Shown in pieces: positions 27,543 to 35,855 of a stretch of 64,000 nucleotides of DNA. The position numbers and the translations under genes were made by a program. How positions within the stretch are numbered: position 1 is the stretch's first letter; each line of letters starts with the position of its first letter. The notes under the pieces were generated by a model, which was not told the DNA's origin, made no database searches, and saw only the letters and a list, made by a program, of their open reading frames with translations. Origin of the DNA: Streptomyces ortus (GTDB lineage Bacteria; Actinomycetota; Actinomycetes; Streptomycetales; Streptomycetaceae); assembly GCF_026341275.1 (NCBI RefSeq), contig NZ_JAIFZO010000002.1:3812118-3876117 (forward strand), in the 5' to 3' direction.

Positions 27543-28337
27543 TCAGTCCGGCGGCAGCGGTTCCATACGGCTGTCCAGCCATTCCTGCCATTCCTTCGCC
27601 CGCGGAGCCGGACCCGCCTCCATGGGGCGTCCCTCCCAGCGCGCCACCGGGCGGATTCCGTGCAGGGCGTTCACGAGCCACACCTCGCGGCCGGCCAGCT
27701 GGTCCAGGGTCCGTTCGCGGTGGGCCAATTGGATCCCGCCGCTCAGGGCGTGCTCCTGGATGAGGCCCGTGGTGACACCGGCCAGGATCGGCAACCGCGG
27801 CGGCGGCAGACACAGGACGTCGTCCTCCCACCACAGGAGGCTGGAGGTGGCCGCCTCCAGCACCAGGCCGGACGGCGCGATCAGCACCGCCTCCTGCGCA
27901 CCCTGTCCGGCCGCCCGCCGCCGGACCCGGGCCAGCACGTCCAGGTCGGGTCCCTTGCGGCGCGGCACGGTGCGCGGATCGGGCTGGCCCGCCGCCCACA
28001 CCCGCACGTCCGGCGCGAGGGGCGGGGCGTGCCGCAGGAGCAGTCTCAGCTGGAGGGAGCCGGCCACCAGCTCGACGCGCGGGAACCAGGAACCCGTGCG
28101 GGGCAGTGCCGCGGTCATGTCCCGCCAGAATTCGGTGAGTCGGTGGAGAGATGGTCCGCCGCAGTCGCCGCAGGACCGCAGGAACCGCTCGCGGTGCCGG
28201 TCGAGGCCGCGCACCTGTCCGTCCCTGAGCAGCCATGAGTCCGCGACCAGCAGCTGGGTGTCGGCCGCGAGCCCCGCGATCAGTCCGCGACCGGGTACCC
28301 ATGCCAACAGCCCTTCGGCGGTTGCCGGTTGTGTCAT
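27543..28337 (-). CDS. Aminotransferase class IV / aminodeoxychorismate lyase-like protein
   Basis: The 264-residue protein starts at ATG 28337 with GAGGAG about 10 nt upstream; an adjacent TTG at 28340 is less likely. The class IV fold is seen in LDRHRERFLRSC, RVELVAGSLQLRLLLR, the PLP-lysine candidate in PRRKGPDLDVLARVRRRA and the phosphate-binding end LPILAGVTTGLIQEHAL. It resembles PabC-type aminodeoxychorismate lyases or related aminotransferases. There is no adjacent pabA/pabB, so the folate role is only a family guess. Confidence 0.8.
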   Translation of the reverse strand: MTQPATAEGLLAWVPGRGLIAGLAADTQLLVADSWLLRDGQVRGLDRHRERFLRSCGDCGGPSLHRLTEFWRDMTAALPRTGSWFPRVELVAGSLQLRLLLRHAPPLAPDVRVWAAGQPDPRTVPRRKGPDLDVLARVRRRAAGQGAQEAVLIAPSGLVLEAATSSLLWWEDDVLCLPPPRLPILAGVTTGLIQEHALSGGIQLAHRERTLDQLAGREVWLVNALHGIRPVARWEGRPMEAGPAPRAKEWQEWLDSRMEPLPPD

Positions 28338-28557
28338 CAAAGAATCTCTCCTCTCAGTACACTCGTAAGTACGTCCGCCGACGCGTCCGGATTCATCTCC
28401 GGCACGATCGCACGATCAGTGCTCCCGGCCGGCACGACGAGGTGACAGCATCGACCCCGGACCGTCGACGGCCGAGTACGCCGCCGCGGAGCACGTCTCG
28501 CACGGTGCCCGCCGGGCGCTGTCCGGGTTTCTCGCCGCGTCGTCCCTCTTCTTCGCG

Positions 28558-28923
28558 GTGGCATGTGACGCGGCGTCCTCCGGTGCGGACGGCGGCGACG
28601 GTGCGGCGTCCTGCGCGTTCGCCGTCCACTTCCGCGGCGAGCTCTACACCCGGGTGAGGTACGCGGACTTCACCGTGCGGGACGAGCTGGGCAGCAGCCG
28701 GCCAACCCTGTGCGACGACACGGGCGAGGGCCCGTCATCGGACACGGCCGGTACGGAGACGTACGCGACGTACCGGATCGAGGAACTGGACGCGGGCACG
28801 GCCGTCGCCGTGCGGGACGAACCCGACGAGTCCGGCCGGCGGGACAGGCTCAGCCTCTACGTCCTGCAGCGCGACGGCGGGATCCCGGCCGAGGCGAAGA
28901 AGTTCCTCGACTCGAAGCGGTAG
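28558..28923 (+). CDS. Small secreted or lipoprotein-like protein of unknown function; true start unclear
   Basis: From the first usable start codon (GTG 28558) the frame gives 121 residues beginning VACDAASSGADGG. The reading frame is open upstream to 28369, and the residues just before (RRALSGFLAASSLFFAVAC) look exactly like a lipoprotein signal with the cysteine at 28564. No ATG, GTG or TTG lies in frame before that signal. A GTG at 28442 lies in another frame. Either a CTG (28519) is used, or there is a frameshift or base error near 28450-28500. The mature part has scattered acidic residues and no motif I recognise. Confidence 0.5.
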   Translation: MACDAASSGADGGDGAASCAFAVHFRGELYTRVRYADFTVRDELGSSRPTLCDDTGEGPSSDTAGTETYATYRIEELDAGTAVAVRDEPDESGRRDRLSLYVLQRDGGIPAEAKKFLDSKR

Positions 28924-29002
28924 AGGTCGCGCGGCGGCGCGGCGGCCAGGCGGTGCGGACCCCGGCCCGAGCACCAACCACGCACCGGCCACCCACCGTG
29001 GC

Positions 29003-30082
29003 CTACCGCGACCGCGGCGCCCCCGCGCTGTCCCGCACCACGAGCCGCGTCGGCACCAGCGTCGTACCGTGCTCCGGGGTGTCCTGGCCCATCTGCCGCA
29101 GCACACCCTCGACGCAGCGCCGTCCCACCTCGGCGAAGTCCTGGTGGACGGTGGTCAGGGGCGGCAGGAAGGAGCCCGCCTCGGGGATGTCGTCGAAGCC
29201 GATGACGCTGACGTCGTCGGGCACGTACCGGCCCCGTTCGTGCAGCGCCCGCAGCAGGCCCAGCGCCATCTGGTCGTTGGCGGCGAACACGGCCGTGCAG
29301 TCCGGCTGTTCGGCCAGTTCGAGACCGGCCCGGTAGCCGGACTCGGCCGACCAGTCGCCGCGTACCAGCGGAGGCGTCGGACGGCCCGCCCCGGTGAGCT
29401 CGGCGCGCCAGGCGTCGGCGCGGCGCTGTGCCGCGAAGGACTCCTCGGGGCCCGCCAGGTGCCAGACCGTCTCATGGCCGAGGCCGAGCAGATACCGTAC
29501 GGCGTCCCGGCTGCCGCCCGCCTGGTCGGTGTCGACCACGGTGTACCGGTCACCCGCGTCCGAGTCGGCCACCACCACCTTGATGTGGGGCGGCAGGGAG
29601 AGGGTCACGGCGTCGAGGAGGTGCACCTCCAGGATGACGATGACGGCGTCGACGGCCAGCTCCCCCAGCCGGGAGAACGCGCCGCGCACCTCATCCTGGG
29701 TGGGCACGGCGACGGGCAGCAGCGTCACGGCGTACCCCTCGTGCGCGGCGGAGGTCGCGATCGCCTCCAGCGTGCGGACGTTACCGGTGGTCGAAAGGCC
29801 GAAAGTGATCACGCCTATGGTGCGGAACTCTCCACGCTTGAGCGCGCGGGCGGCACTGTTGGGCCGGTAGCCCAGCTCGCGCATGGCCTCCAGCACCTGC
29901 TGCCTGGTCTCCTCGTTCACACCCGCGTAACCGTTGGAGACACGCGAGACGGTCTGCGAGGAGACGCCCGCCAGCCGGGCCACGTCCGCCATGGAAGCGC
30001 TCGCCGTCCGGCGGGAGGCCCGTTTCCTGGGACGCGCCGCCGCCTGCGGCCTGCTCGCCGAGGCGCTGTCCGCTGTGTCCAC
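29003..30082 (-). CDS. LacI-family repressor of the galactan operon
   Basis: The 359-residue regulator starts at GTG 30082 with AGGGGGA upstream. A basic, alanine-rich leader precedes the LacI helix-turn-helix (MADVARLAGVSSQTVSRV) and hinge (RPNSAARALKRG); the sugar-binding periplasmic-type domain follows. It is divergent from a sugar ABC/glycosidase operon whose promoter holds two matching palindromes, so it should repress that operon until a galactan-derived sugar binds. The inducer is inferred from the enzymes encoded. Confidence 0.9.
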   Translation of the reverse strand: MDTADSASASRPQAAARPRKRASRRTASASMADVARLAGVSSQTVSRVSNGYAGVNEETRQQVLEAMRELGYRPNSAARALKRGEFRTIGVITFGLSTTGNVRTLEAIATSAAHEGYAVTLLPVAVPTQDEVRGAFSRLGELAVDAVIVILEVHLLDAVTLSLPPHIKVVVADSDAGDRYTVVDTDQAGGSRDAVRYLLGLGHETVWHLAGPEESFAAQRRADAWRAELTGAGRPTPPLVRGDWSAESGYRAGLELAEQPDCTAVFAANDQMALGLLRALHERGRYVPDDVSVIGFDDIPEAGSFLPPLTTVHQDFAEVGRRCVEGVLRQMGQDTPEHGTTLVPTRLVVRDSAGAPRSR

Positions 30083-30138
30083 CCGTCCCCCTCGTCGTGT
30101 CCTTCGTCGTGCCGAACCGCAGTTTCCCCACATGACCC

Positions 30139-30240
30139 TTGACCACCGTCAACGGGGCAGTGTAGACATGCCGCCATCAGATGTTTACGTAAACATAACA
30201 GGCGGCGAGCTCCTGCGGACCTCCATGTTCACGCAAACAT
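30139..30240 (+). promoter_or_regulatory. Promoter and twin LacI operators of the galactan operon
   Basis: TTGACC (30139-30144), an 18-nt spacer and TAGACA (30163-30168) form a likely promoter. Operator 1 is the perfect palindrome ATGTTTACGTAAACAT (30181-30196), just downstream of the predicted start. Operator 2, ATGTTCACGCAAACAT (30225-30240), lies 44 bp away centre to centre, about four helical turns, well placed for cooperative or looped repression. A smaller dyad TTGAC-CACC-GTCAA overlaps the -35 box. Confidence 0.8.
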
Positions 30241-30290
30241 CATCGGCGCGGGACGCCGGGTTTTCGCGAGAGGGACGAGCGAGGAACGAC

Positions 30291-31217
30291 ATGACGACGC
30301 TACAACCGCCGGTGGCCGCCAAGCCGCGCAGGTCACGGCCTCCGGCACAGGGTGACCGCCGCTCCTGGACGGGGTGGGGTTTCATCGGTCCCTTCGTGGC
30401 CGTCTTCGCCCTCGTCTTCCTGGCACCGATCGCGTACTCGATCTATCTCAGCCTGTTCCGGGACCAGTTGATCGGCGGCACCCAGTTCGTCGGCTTCGAC
30501 AACTACCAGCAGGCGCTGCAGGACGAGCGGTTCTGGGACTCGCTCGGCCGGGTCTCGCTCTTCCTCGCAGTCCAGGTCCCGATCATGCTCTTCATCGGCC
30601 TGCTGATCGCCCTGGCGCTGGACAGCGGCCGTCTCTACGGCACGGACTTCTTCCGCATCACGATCTTCCTGCCGTACGCCGTGCCCGCCGTGGTGGCCAC
30701 CCTCATGTGGGGCTTCATGTACGGCACCAAGTACGGGCTGGTCGGTGACATCAACAGCGCGTTCGGTGTCACGCTGCCCGACCCGCTCTCCAGCGACCTG
30801 GTGCTGGCTTCCATCGGCAACATCGTGACCTGGGAGTTCATCGGCTACAACATGCTGATCTTCTACTCCGCGCTGAAGGTCATCCCGAACTCGCTCTACG
30901 AGGCCGCGGAGATCGACGGGGCCGGGCAGCTCCGGGTCATCACCGCCATCAAGCTCCCCGCGATCCGCGGTGCCCTCGTGATCGCGACGATCTTCTCGAT
31001 CATCGGCAGCTTCCAGCTCTTCAACGAGCCGAGCATCCTGCGTCCGCTGGCCCGCAACGCCATCACGACCGACTTCACCCCGAACTTCTACACGTACTCG
31101 CTGTCCTTCAACGGACAGCAGCACAACTACTCCGCGGCGGTCGCCATCATCATGGGGCTGATCACCATGGTCATCGCCTATGTCGTGCAGCTTCGCGGCA
31201 TGCGCAAGGGAGCGTGA
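30291..31217 (+). CDS. Carbohydrate ABC transporter permease (MalF-type)
   Basis: The 308-residue membrane protein begins at ATG 30291. Six hydrophobic helices are visible, starting with GFIGPFVAVFALVFLAPIAYSIYLSL, and the EAA loop EAAEIDGAGQLRVITAIKLP that contacts the ATPase is intact. It pairs with the permease encoded 6 nt downstream to form the import channel. No ATP-binding subunit is present, which is normal for Streptomyces sugar importers that share the MsiK ATPase. Confidence 0.92.
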   Translation: MTTLQPPVAAKPRRSRPPAQGDRRSWTGWGFIGPFVAVFALVFLAPIAYSIYLSLFRDQLIGGTQFVGFDNYQQALQDERFWDSLGRVSLFLAVQVPIMLFIGLLIALALDSGRLYGTDFFRITIFLPYAVPAVVATLMWGFMYGTKYGLVGDINSAFGVTLPDPLSSDLVLASIGNIVTWEFIGYNMLIFYSALKVIPNSLYEAAEIDGAGQLRVITAIKLPAIRGALVIATIFSIIGSFQLFNEPSILRPLARNAITTDFTPNFYTYSLSFNGQQHNYSAAVAIIMGLITMVIAYVVQLRGMRKGA

Positions 31218-31223
31218 CCAGCA

Positions 31224-32201
31224 ATGAGCAGCATGAGCGGCACGAGCAGTTCCGCCACCTCCGCCTCCCCGTCCGCATCCGCTCCGGCCACCGGCAGGAC
31301 CGCCAGTACGGCCAAGAGCGTGCCCCGGCTGCGCAAGCGCCGTGAGCACTCCGCCGGGCGCCCGAAGCGCAGCGTCCTGCTGACCGTGCTCACCGGGCTG
31401 ATCCTGGTCTACACCGTGGTTCCGCTGCTGTGGCTGGTGATCAGCGCGACCAAGACCCAGGAAGGGCTCGCCGACTCGTCCGGACTGTGGTTCGCCGACG
31501 ACTTCGCCCTCTGGTCCAACATCCATGACACGTTCACGTACCACGACGGCATCTTCGTCCGCTGGCTGCTGAACACCCTGCTGTACGTCGGACTCGGGGC
31601 CGGCGGCGCCACCTTCCTGGCGATCCTCGGCGGCTACGCGCTGGCCAAGTTCGACTTCCCCGGTAAGCGCGGGGTGTTCGCCGTGGTCATCGGTGCCGTC
31701 GCCGTGCCGGGCACCGCGCTCGCGGTGCCGACCTTCCTGATGTTCAGCAAGATGGGACTGACCGACACCCCGTGGGCGGTCATCATCCCCTCGCTGGTCT
31801 CGCCCTTCGGCCTGTATCTGATGTGGGTCTTCGCCACCGAGGCGATCCCCGTCGAACTGCTGGAGGCCGCACGGATCGACGGGGCGGGCGAGGCACGCAC
31901 CTTCTTCAAGGTCGCCCTGCCCCTGCTCGCTCCCGGCATCGTCACCGTCCTGCTCTTCACCACGGTCGCGACCTGGAACAACTACTTCCTGCCGCTGATC
32001 ATGCTGAAGGACCCGGACTGGTACCCGCTGACCCTGGGCCTGGACGCCTGGAACAACCAGGCCCAGACGATCGGCGGTGACGTGATCTTCAACCTGGTGA
32101 TCACCGGTTCACTGCTCACCATCGTGCCGCTGATCGCCGCGTTCCTGCTGCTGCAGAAGTACTGGCAGTCCGGCCTCGCCGCCGGAAGCGTCAAGGAATG
32201 A
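31224..32201 (+). CDS. Carbohydrate ABC transporter permease (MalG-type)
   Basis: The 325-residue second permease has a Ser/Ala-rich cytoplasmic tail of about 45 residues before the first helix (LLTVLTGLILVYTVVPLLWLVI). The EAA loop EAARIDGAGEARTFFKVALP is conserved. It is co-transcribed with the MalF-type gene. Its stop overlaps a possible early start of the binding protein (ATGA at 32198). Confidence 0.92.
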   Translation: MSSMSGTSSSATSASPSASAPATGRTASTAKSVPRLRKRREHSAGRPKRSVLLTVLTGLILVYTVVPLLWLVISATKTQEGLADSSGLWFADDFALWSNIHDTFTYHDGIFVRWLLNTLLYVGLGAGGATFLAILGGYALAKFDFPGKRGVFAVVIGAVAVPGTALAVPTFLMFSKMGLTDTPWAVIIPSLVSPFGLYLMWVFATEAIPVELLEAARIDGAGEARTFFKVALPLLAPGIVTVLLFTTVATWNNYFLPLIMLKDPDWYPLTLGLDAWNNQAQTIGGDVIFNLVITGSLLTIVPLIAAFLLLQKYWQSGLAAGSVKE

Positions 32202-32281
32202 CCGACCCACAAGCCACCACCCCCCTGAGCCGCACCTCCACCCTCACCCTGTCCCGCCCACGAAGAAGTGGAAGCACCTCC

Positions 32282-33622
32282 ATGCGCAGAACGACCAACC
32301 GCCTGATGCGCGGCCTTGCCGTCCTCTCCGTCCTCGCCCTGGGCGCGACCGCCTGCGGTGGCTCCGACGACGACGGCTCCGGCTCGAAGCCGGTCTCCGC
32401 CGGCGACGTCCAGGCGGCCCTCAAGAAGGGCGGCTCGGTCACGGTCTGGGCCTGGGAGCCCACGCTGAAGACGGTCGCCGCCGACTTCCAGAAGAAGTAC
32501 CCCAAGGTCAAGATCAACCTCGTCGCCGAGCGCTCGGGCGACAAGCACTACACCGCGCTGTCGAACGCCATCTCGGCCGAGAAGGGCGTCCCCGACGTCG
32601 CCCAGGTCGAGTACTTCGCGCTCGGGCAGTACGCCCTCACCAAGGGCCTCAGCGACCTGGCCCCCTACGGCGCCGACAAGCTGAAGTCCAAGTACACCGC
32701 CGGCCCGTGGAACGCCGTGACCCAGGGCAGTGACAAGGTCTACGGCCTGCCGATGGACTCGGGCCCCATGGCGCTCTACTACAACAAGAAGGTCTTCGAC
32801 AAGTTCAAGATCGCGGTGCCGACCACCTGGGACGAGTACCTCGACGCGGCCCGCAAGCTGCACAAGGCCGACCCCAAGGTCTACATCGCCAACGACGCGG
32901 GCGACGCGGGCCTGACCACCAGCCTGCTGTGGCAGGCCGGTTCGCGCCCCTACAAGGTCGACGGCACCAACGTGAAGGTCGACTTCTCCGACGCGGGCGC
33001 CAAGAAGTACACCGACGTCTGGCAGAAGCTGATCGACGAGAAGCTCGTCGCGCCGATCAACGGCTGGACCGACGACTGGTACAAGGGCCTGGGCGACGGC
33101 ACCCTCGCCACCCTGCCCAGTGGTGCCTGGATGCCCGCCAACTTCGTCACCGGCGTCCCGAACGCCGCGGGTGACTGGCGCGCGGCGCCCATGCCGGCCT
33201 GGACCAAGGGTGACAAGGCGAGCGCGGAGAACGGCGGCAGCTCGCTGACCCTGCCCGCGCTCGGCAAGAACAAGGAACTCGCCTACGCCTTCGTCGAGTA
33301 CGCGAACTCCGGCGCCGGTGTGCAGAGCCGCGTCAAGGAGGGCGCCTTCCCGGCGACCAACGCGGAGCTCCAGGCGGACTCGTTCCTCAACACCGAGTTC
33401 AAGTACTTCGGCGGCCAGAAGGCCAACAAGATCTTCGCGGACTCCGCCGCCAACGTCGCCGACGACTGGTCGTACCTGCCCTTCCAGCAGTACGCCAACT
33501 CGATCTTCAACGACACCGTCGGCAAGGCCTATGTCGGCAACACCAAGCTGACCGACGGTCTGAAGTCCTGGCAGGACGCCTCCGTCAAGTACGGCAAGGA
33601 GCAGGGCTTCACCGTCGAATAG
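32282..33622 (+). CDS. Sugar-binding lipoprotein of the galactan importer
   Basis: The 446-residue precursor starts at ATG 32282 (MRRTTNRLMRGLAVL), giving a proper signal with lipobox LGATAC. An in-frame ATG at 32198 overlaps the permease stop but would put 28 residues before the signal. The mature protein has the family 1 sugar-binding pattern (VTVWAWEP near the N-terminus, KVYGLPMDSGPMALYYNKKVF in the middle). It captures the oligosaccharide outside the cell and delivers it to the two permeases. Beta-1,6-galacto-oligosaccharides are the likely ligands, from the co-encoded enzymes. Confidence 0.9.
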   Translation: MRRTTNRLMRGLAVLSVLALGATACGGSDDDGSGSKPVSAGDVQAALKKGGSVTVWAWEPTLKTVAADFQKKYPKVKINLVAERSGDKHYTALSNAISAEKGVPDVAQVEYFALGQYALTKGLSDLAPYGADKLKSKYTAGPWNAVTQGSDKVYGLPMDSGPMALYYNKKVFDKFKIAVPTTWDEYLDAARKLHKADPKVYIANDAGDAGLTTSLLWQAGSRPYKVDGTNVKVDFSDAGAKKYTDVWQKLIDEKLVAPINGWTDDWYKGLGDGTLATLPSGAWMPANFVTGVPNAAGDWRAAPMPAWTKGDKASAENGGSSLTLPALGKNKELAYAFVEYANSGAGVQSRVKEGAFPATNAELQADSFLNTEFKYFGGQKANKIFADSAANVADDWSYLPFQQYANSIFNDTVGKAYVGNTKLTDGLKSWQDASVKYGKEQGFTVE

Positions 33623-33657
33623 ACGAGCCCGCCCCGCCGTCTCCCCCAGGTCCTGCC

Positions 33658-33687
33658 GTCGCGTTCCCGTCCACCGGGGAACGCGAC
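33658..33687 (+). promoter_or_regulatory. Intercistronic hairpin between binding protein and GH42 genes
   Basis: A perfect 11-bp stem (33658-33668 with 33677-33687) has an 8-nt loop. In sugar importer operons such a hairpin often protects the upstream binding-protein mRNA and lowers downstream expression. It is not followed by a T tract, so partial read-through is expected. Confidence 0.6.
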
Positions 33688-33716
33688 AGCGGGACTGTGA
33701 ACCCGGAAGGACCACG

Positions 33717-35771
33717 ATGATCTCCACCCTCCTGTCCCAGCTGGACGGGCCGGACGGTGACCGCACCCCGCGTCTCGCGTACGGCGCCGACTACAACCCC
33801 GAGCAGTGGCCTCGCGAGGTGTGGGAGGAGGACGTCCGGCTGATGCGGGAGGCCGGTGTCAACCTGGTCTCCGTGGGGATCTTCTCCTGGGCCCGCATCC
33901 AGCCGACCGAGGACCAATGGGACTTCGGCTGGCTCGACGAGGTCATGGACCTGCTGCACGCCGGCGGCATCGGCGTCGACCTGGCCACCGCCACCGCGTC
34001 CCCGCCGCCCTGGCTCACCACCGCGCACCCGGAGATCCTGCCGGTGACCGCCTCGGGCGAGACGGTGTGGCCGGGAGCGCGCCAGCACTGGCGGCCCACC
34101 TCGCCCGTCTTCCGCGACCACGCGCTGCGCCTGGTACGCACGATGGCGGAGCGGTACGCGAACCACCCGGCGCTGGTGGCCTGGCACGTCTCGAACGAGC
34201 TGGGCTGCCACAACGTCTACGACTACTCGGACGACGCGGCCCGTGCCTTCCGTGACTGGCTGCGCGCCCGCTACACCACCCTCGACGCCCTCAACCACGC
34301 CTGGGGCACAGCGTTCTGGTCGCAGCGCTACAGCGACTGGGGCCAGATCCTGCCGCCCCGGCTGGCCGGCTCCCACCCGAACCCGACGCAGCAGCTCGAC
34401 TTCAAGCGCTTCTCCTCCGACGCGCTGAAGGAGTACCTGATCGCGGAACGCGACGTGCTGCGGGAGATCACGCCGAATGTGCCGGTCACCACCAACTTCA
34501 TGGTGATGGGCAACACCAAGGGCATGAACTACCCCGACTGGGCTGGTGAGATCGACTTCGTCTCCAACGACCACTACGTCCACCCCGGCCCGCAGGACCG
34601 CGACGAGCTGTCCTTCTCCGCCAACCTCACCAGCGGGATAGCGGGCGGGCAGCCGTGGTTCCTGATGGAGCACTCCACCAGCGCGGTCAACTGGCAGCCC
34701 GTCAACGTGGCCAAGCGGCCCGGGGAGCTGGCCCGCGACTCGCTGCTGCACGTCGCGCACGGCGCCGACGCCGTGTGCTACTTCCAGTGGCGCCAGTCGG
34801 CCGCGGGCGCCGAGAAGTACCACTCCGCGATGGTGCCGCACGCCGGTGCCGACAGCGAGGTCTTCCGCGCGGTCGTCGAGCTGGGGCAGACCCTCAAGGC
34901 GCTGGCACCGGTCGCGGGCTCCGAGCGCGAACCGGCCCGCGTGGGCATCGTCTACGACTGGGACTCCTGGTGGGCGAGCGAGCAGGACTCGCACCCCTCC
35001 GCCCTCCTCGACTACCGCCAGGAGGCCCTGGACTGGTACTCGGCGCTGCACACCCTCGGCATCCGCGCCGACGTCGTGACCACCACGACCGACCTCGACC
35101 GGTACGACGTCCTGATCACCCCGGTGCTGCACGTGGTCCCGGCACCGCTCGCCAAGGAACTCACGCGGTACGCGGAGGCCGGCGGCCATCTCGTCACCAC
35201 GTACTTCTCGGGTGTGGTCGACGAGAACGACCACATCTGGCTCGGCGGTCACCCGGGCGCCCTGCGCGAACTGCTCGGTATCCGTATCGAGGAGTTCGGC
35301 CCGCTGCTCGACGGTGACTGGGTCGAGCTGGACGGCGATGCCAAGGGCACCCTGTGGACCGACCGGATCGACGTCACCGACCCCGCGGTGGACGTGCTGG
35401 CCCACTACCGCAGCGGCGCGTACGCCGGGCGGCCCGCGGTCACCCGCCGTGCGGTGGGCCAGGGCTCGGCCGCGTACGTCTCCACCCGGCTCGGTGCCGA
35501 AGGGCTCGCGGGACTACTGCCCGCGCTGCTCGGCCCGGCGGGCGTCGAGAGCGAACTGCCCGCCGCGGCAAGGGGATCGGTCGAGCAGACCGTGCGCCGC
35601 GGACCCGACGGCCGCTTCCTGTTCCTGGTCAACCGGACCGACGAGGACGTGCCCCTGGCGGGTCTCGCCGGAGAGGTCCTGGTCGGTGGCGCGGAAACCG
35701 GTGCCGGCACCGAGGGCGGTCTCGTCCTCGGGCCGAGGGCCGTCGCCGTACTGCACCAGCCCACCGCCTGA
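33717..35771 (+). CDS. Beta-galactosidase, glycoside hydrolase family 42
   Basis: The 684-residue cytoplasmic enzyme has the GH42 layout. The TIM barrel opens with LAYGADYNPEQWPREVWEED. The acid/base is Glu161 in WHVSNELG and the nucleophile Glu318 in PWFLMEHSTSAVNW. A trimerisation domain and a small beta domain follow. With no signal peptide, it should split imported galacto-oligosaccharides to galactose. AGGACCACG precedes the ATG. Confidence 0.93.
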   Translation: MISTLLSQLDGPDGDRTPRLAYGADYNPEQWPREVWEEDVRLMREAGVNLVSVGIFSWARIQPTEDQWDFGWLDEVMDLLHAGGIGVDLATATASPPPWLTTAHPEILPVTASGETVWPGARQHWRPTSPVFRDHALRLVRTMAERYANHPALVAWHVSNELGCHNVYDYSDDAARAFRDWLRARYTTLDALNHAWGTAFWSQRYSDWGQILPPRLAGSHPNPTQQLDFKRFSSDALKEYLIAERDVLREITPNVPVTTNFMVMGNTKGMNYPDWAGEIDFVSNDHYVHPGPQDRDELSFSANLTSGIAGGQPWFLMEHSTSAVNWQPVNVAKRPGELARDSLLHVAHGADAVCYFQWRQSAAGAEKYHSAMVPHAGADSEVFRAVVELGQTLKALAPVAGSEREPARVGIVYDWDSWWASEQDSHPSALLDYRQEALDWYSALHTLGIRADVVTTTTDLDRYDVLITPVLHVVPAPLAKELTRYAEAGGHLVTTYFSGVVDENDHIWLGGHPGALRELLGIRIEEFGPLLDGDWVELDGDAKGTLWTDRIDVTDPAVDVLAHYRSGAYAGRPAVTRRAVGQGSAAYVSTRLGAEGLAGLLPALLGPAGVESELPAAARGSVEQTVRRGPDGRFLFLVNRTDEDVPLAGLAGEVLVGGAETGAGTEGGLVLGPRAVAVLHQPTA

Positions 35772-35855
35772 CCGCACACGCTCCGCCCTCCCCGCATCTC
35801 CCCCGCACCTTTGACCTCCACCGCGCAGCGACCACACCTCAGTTGGGAGCACACG

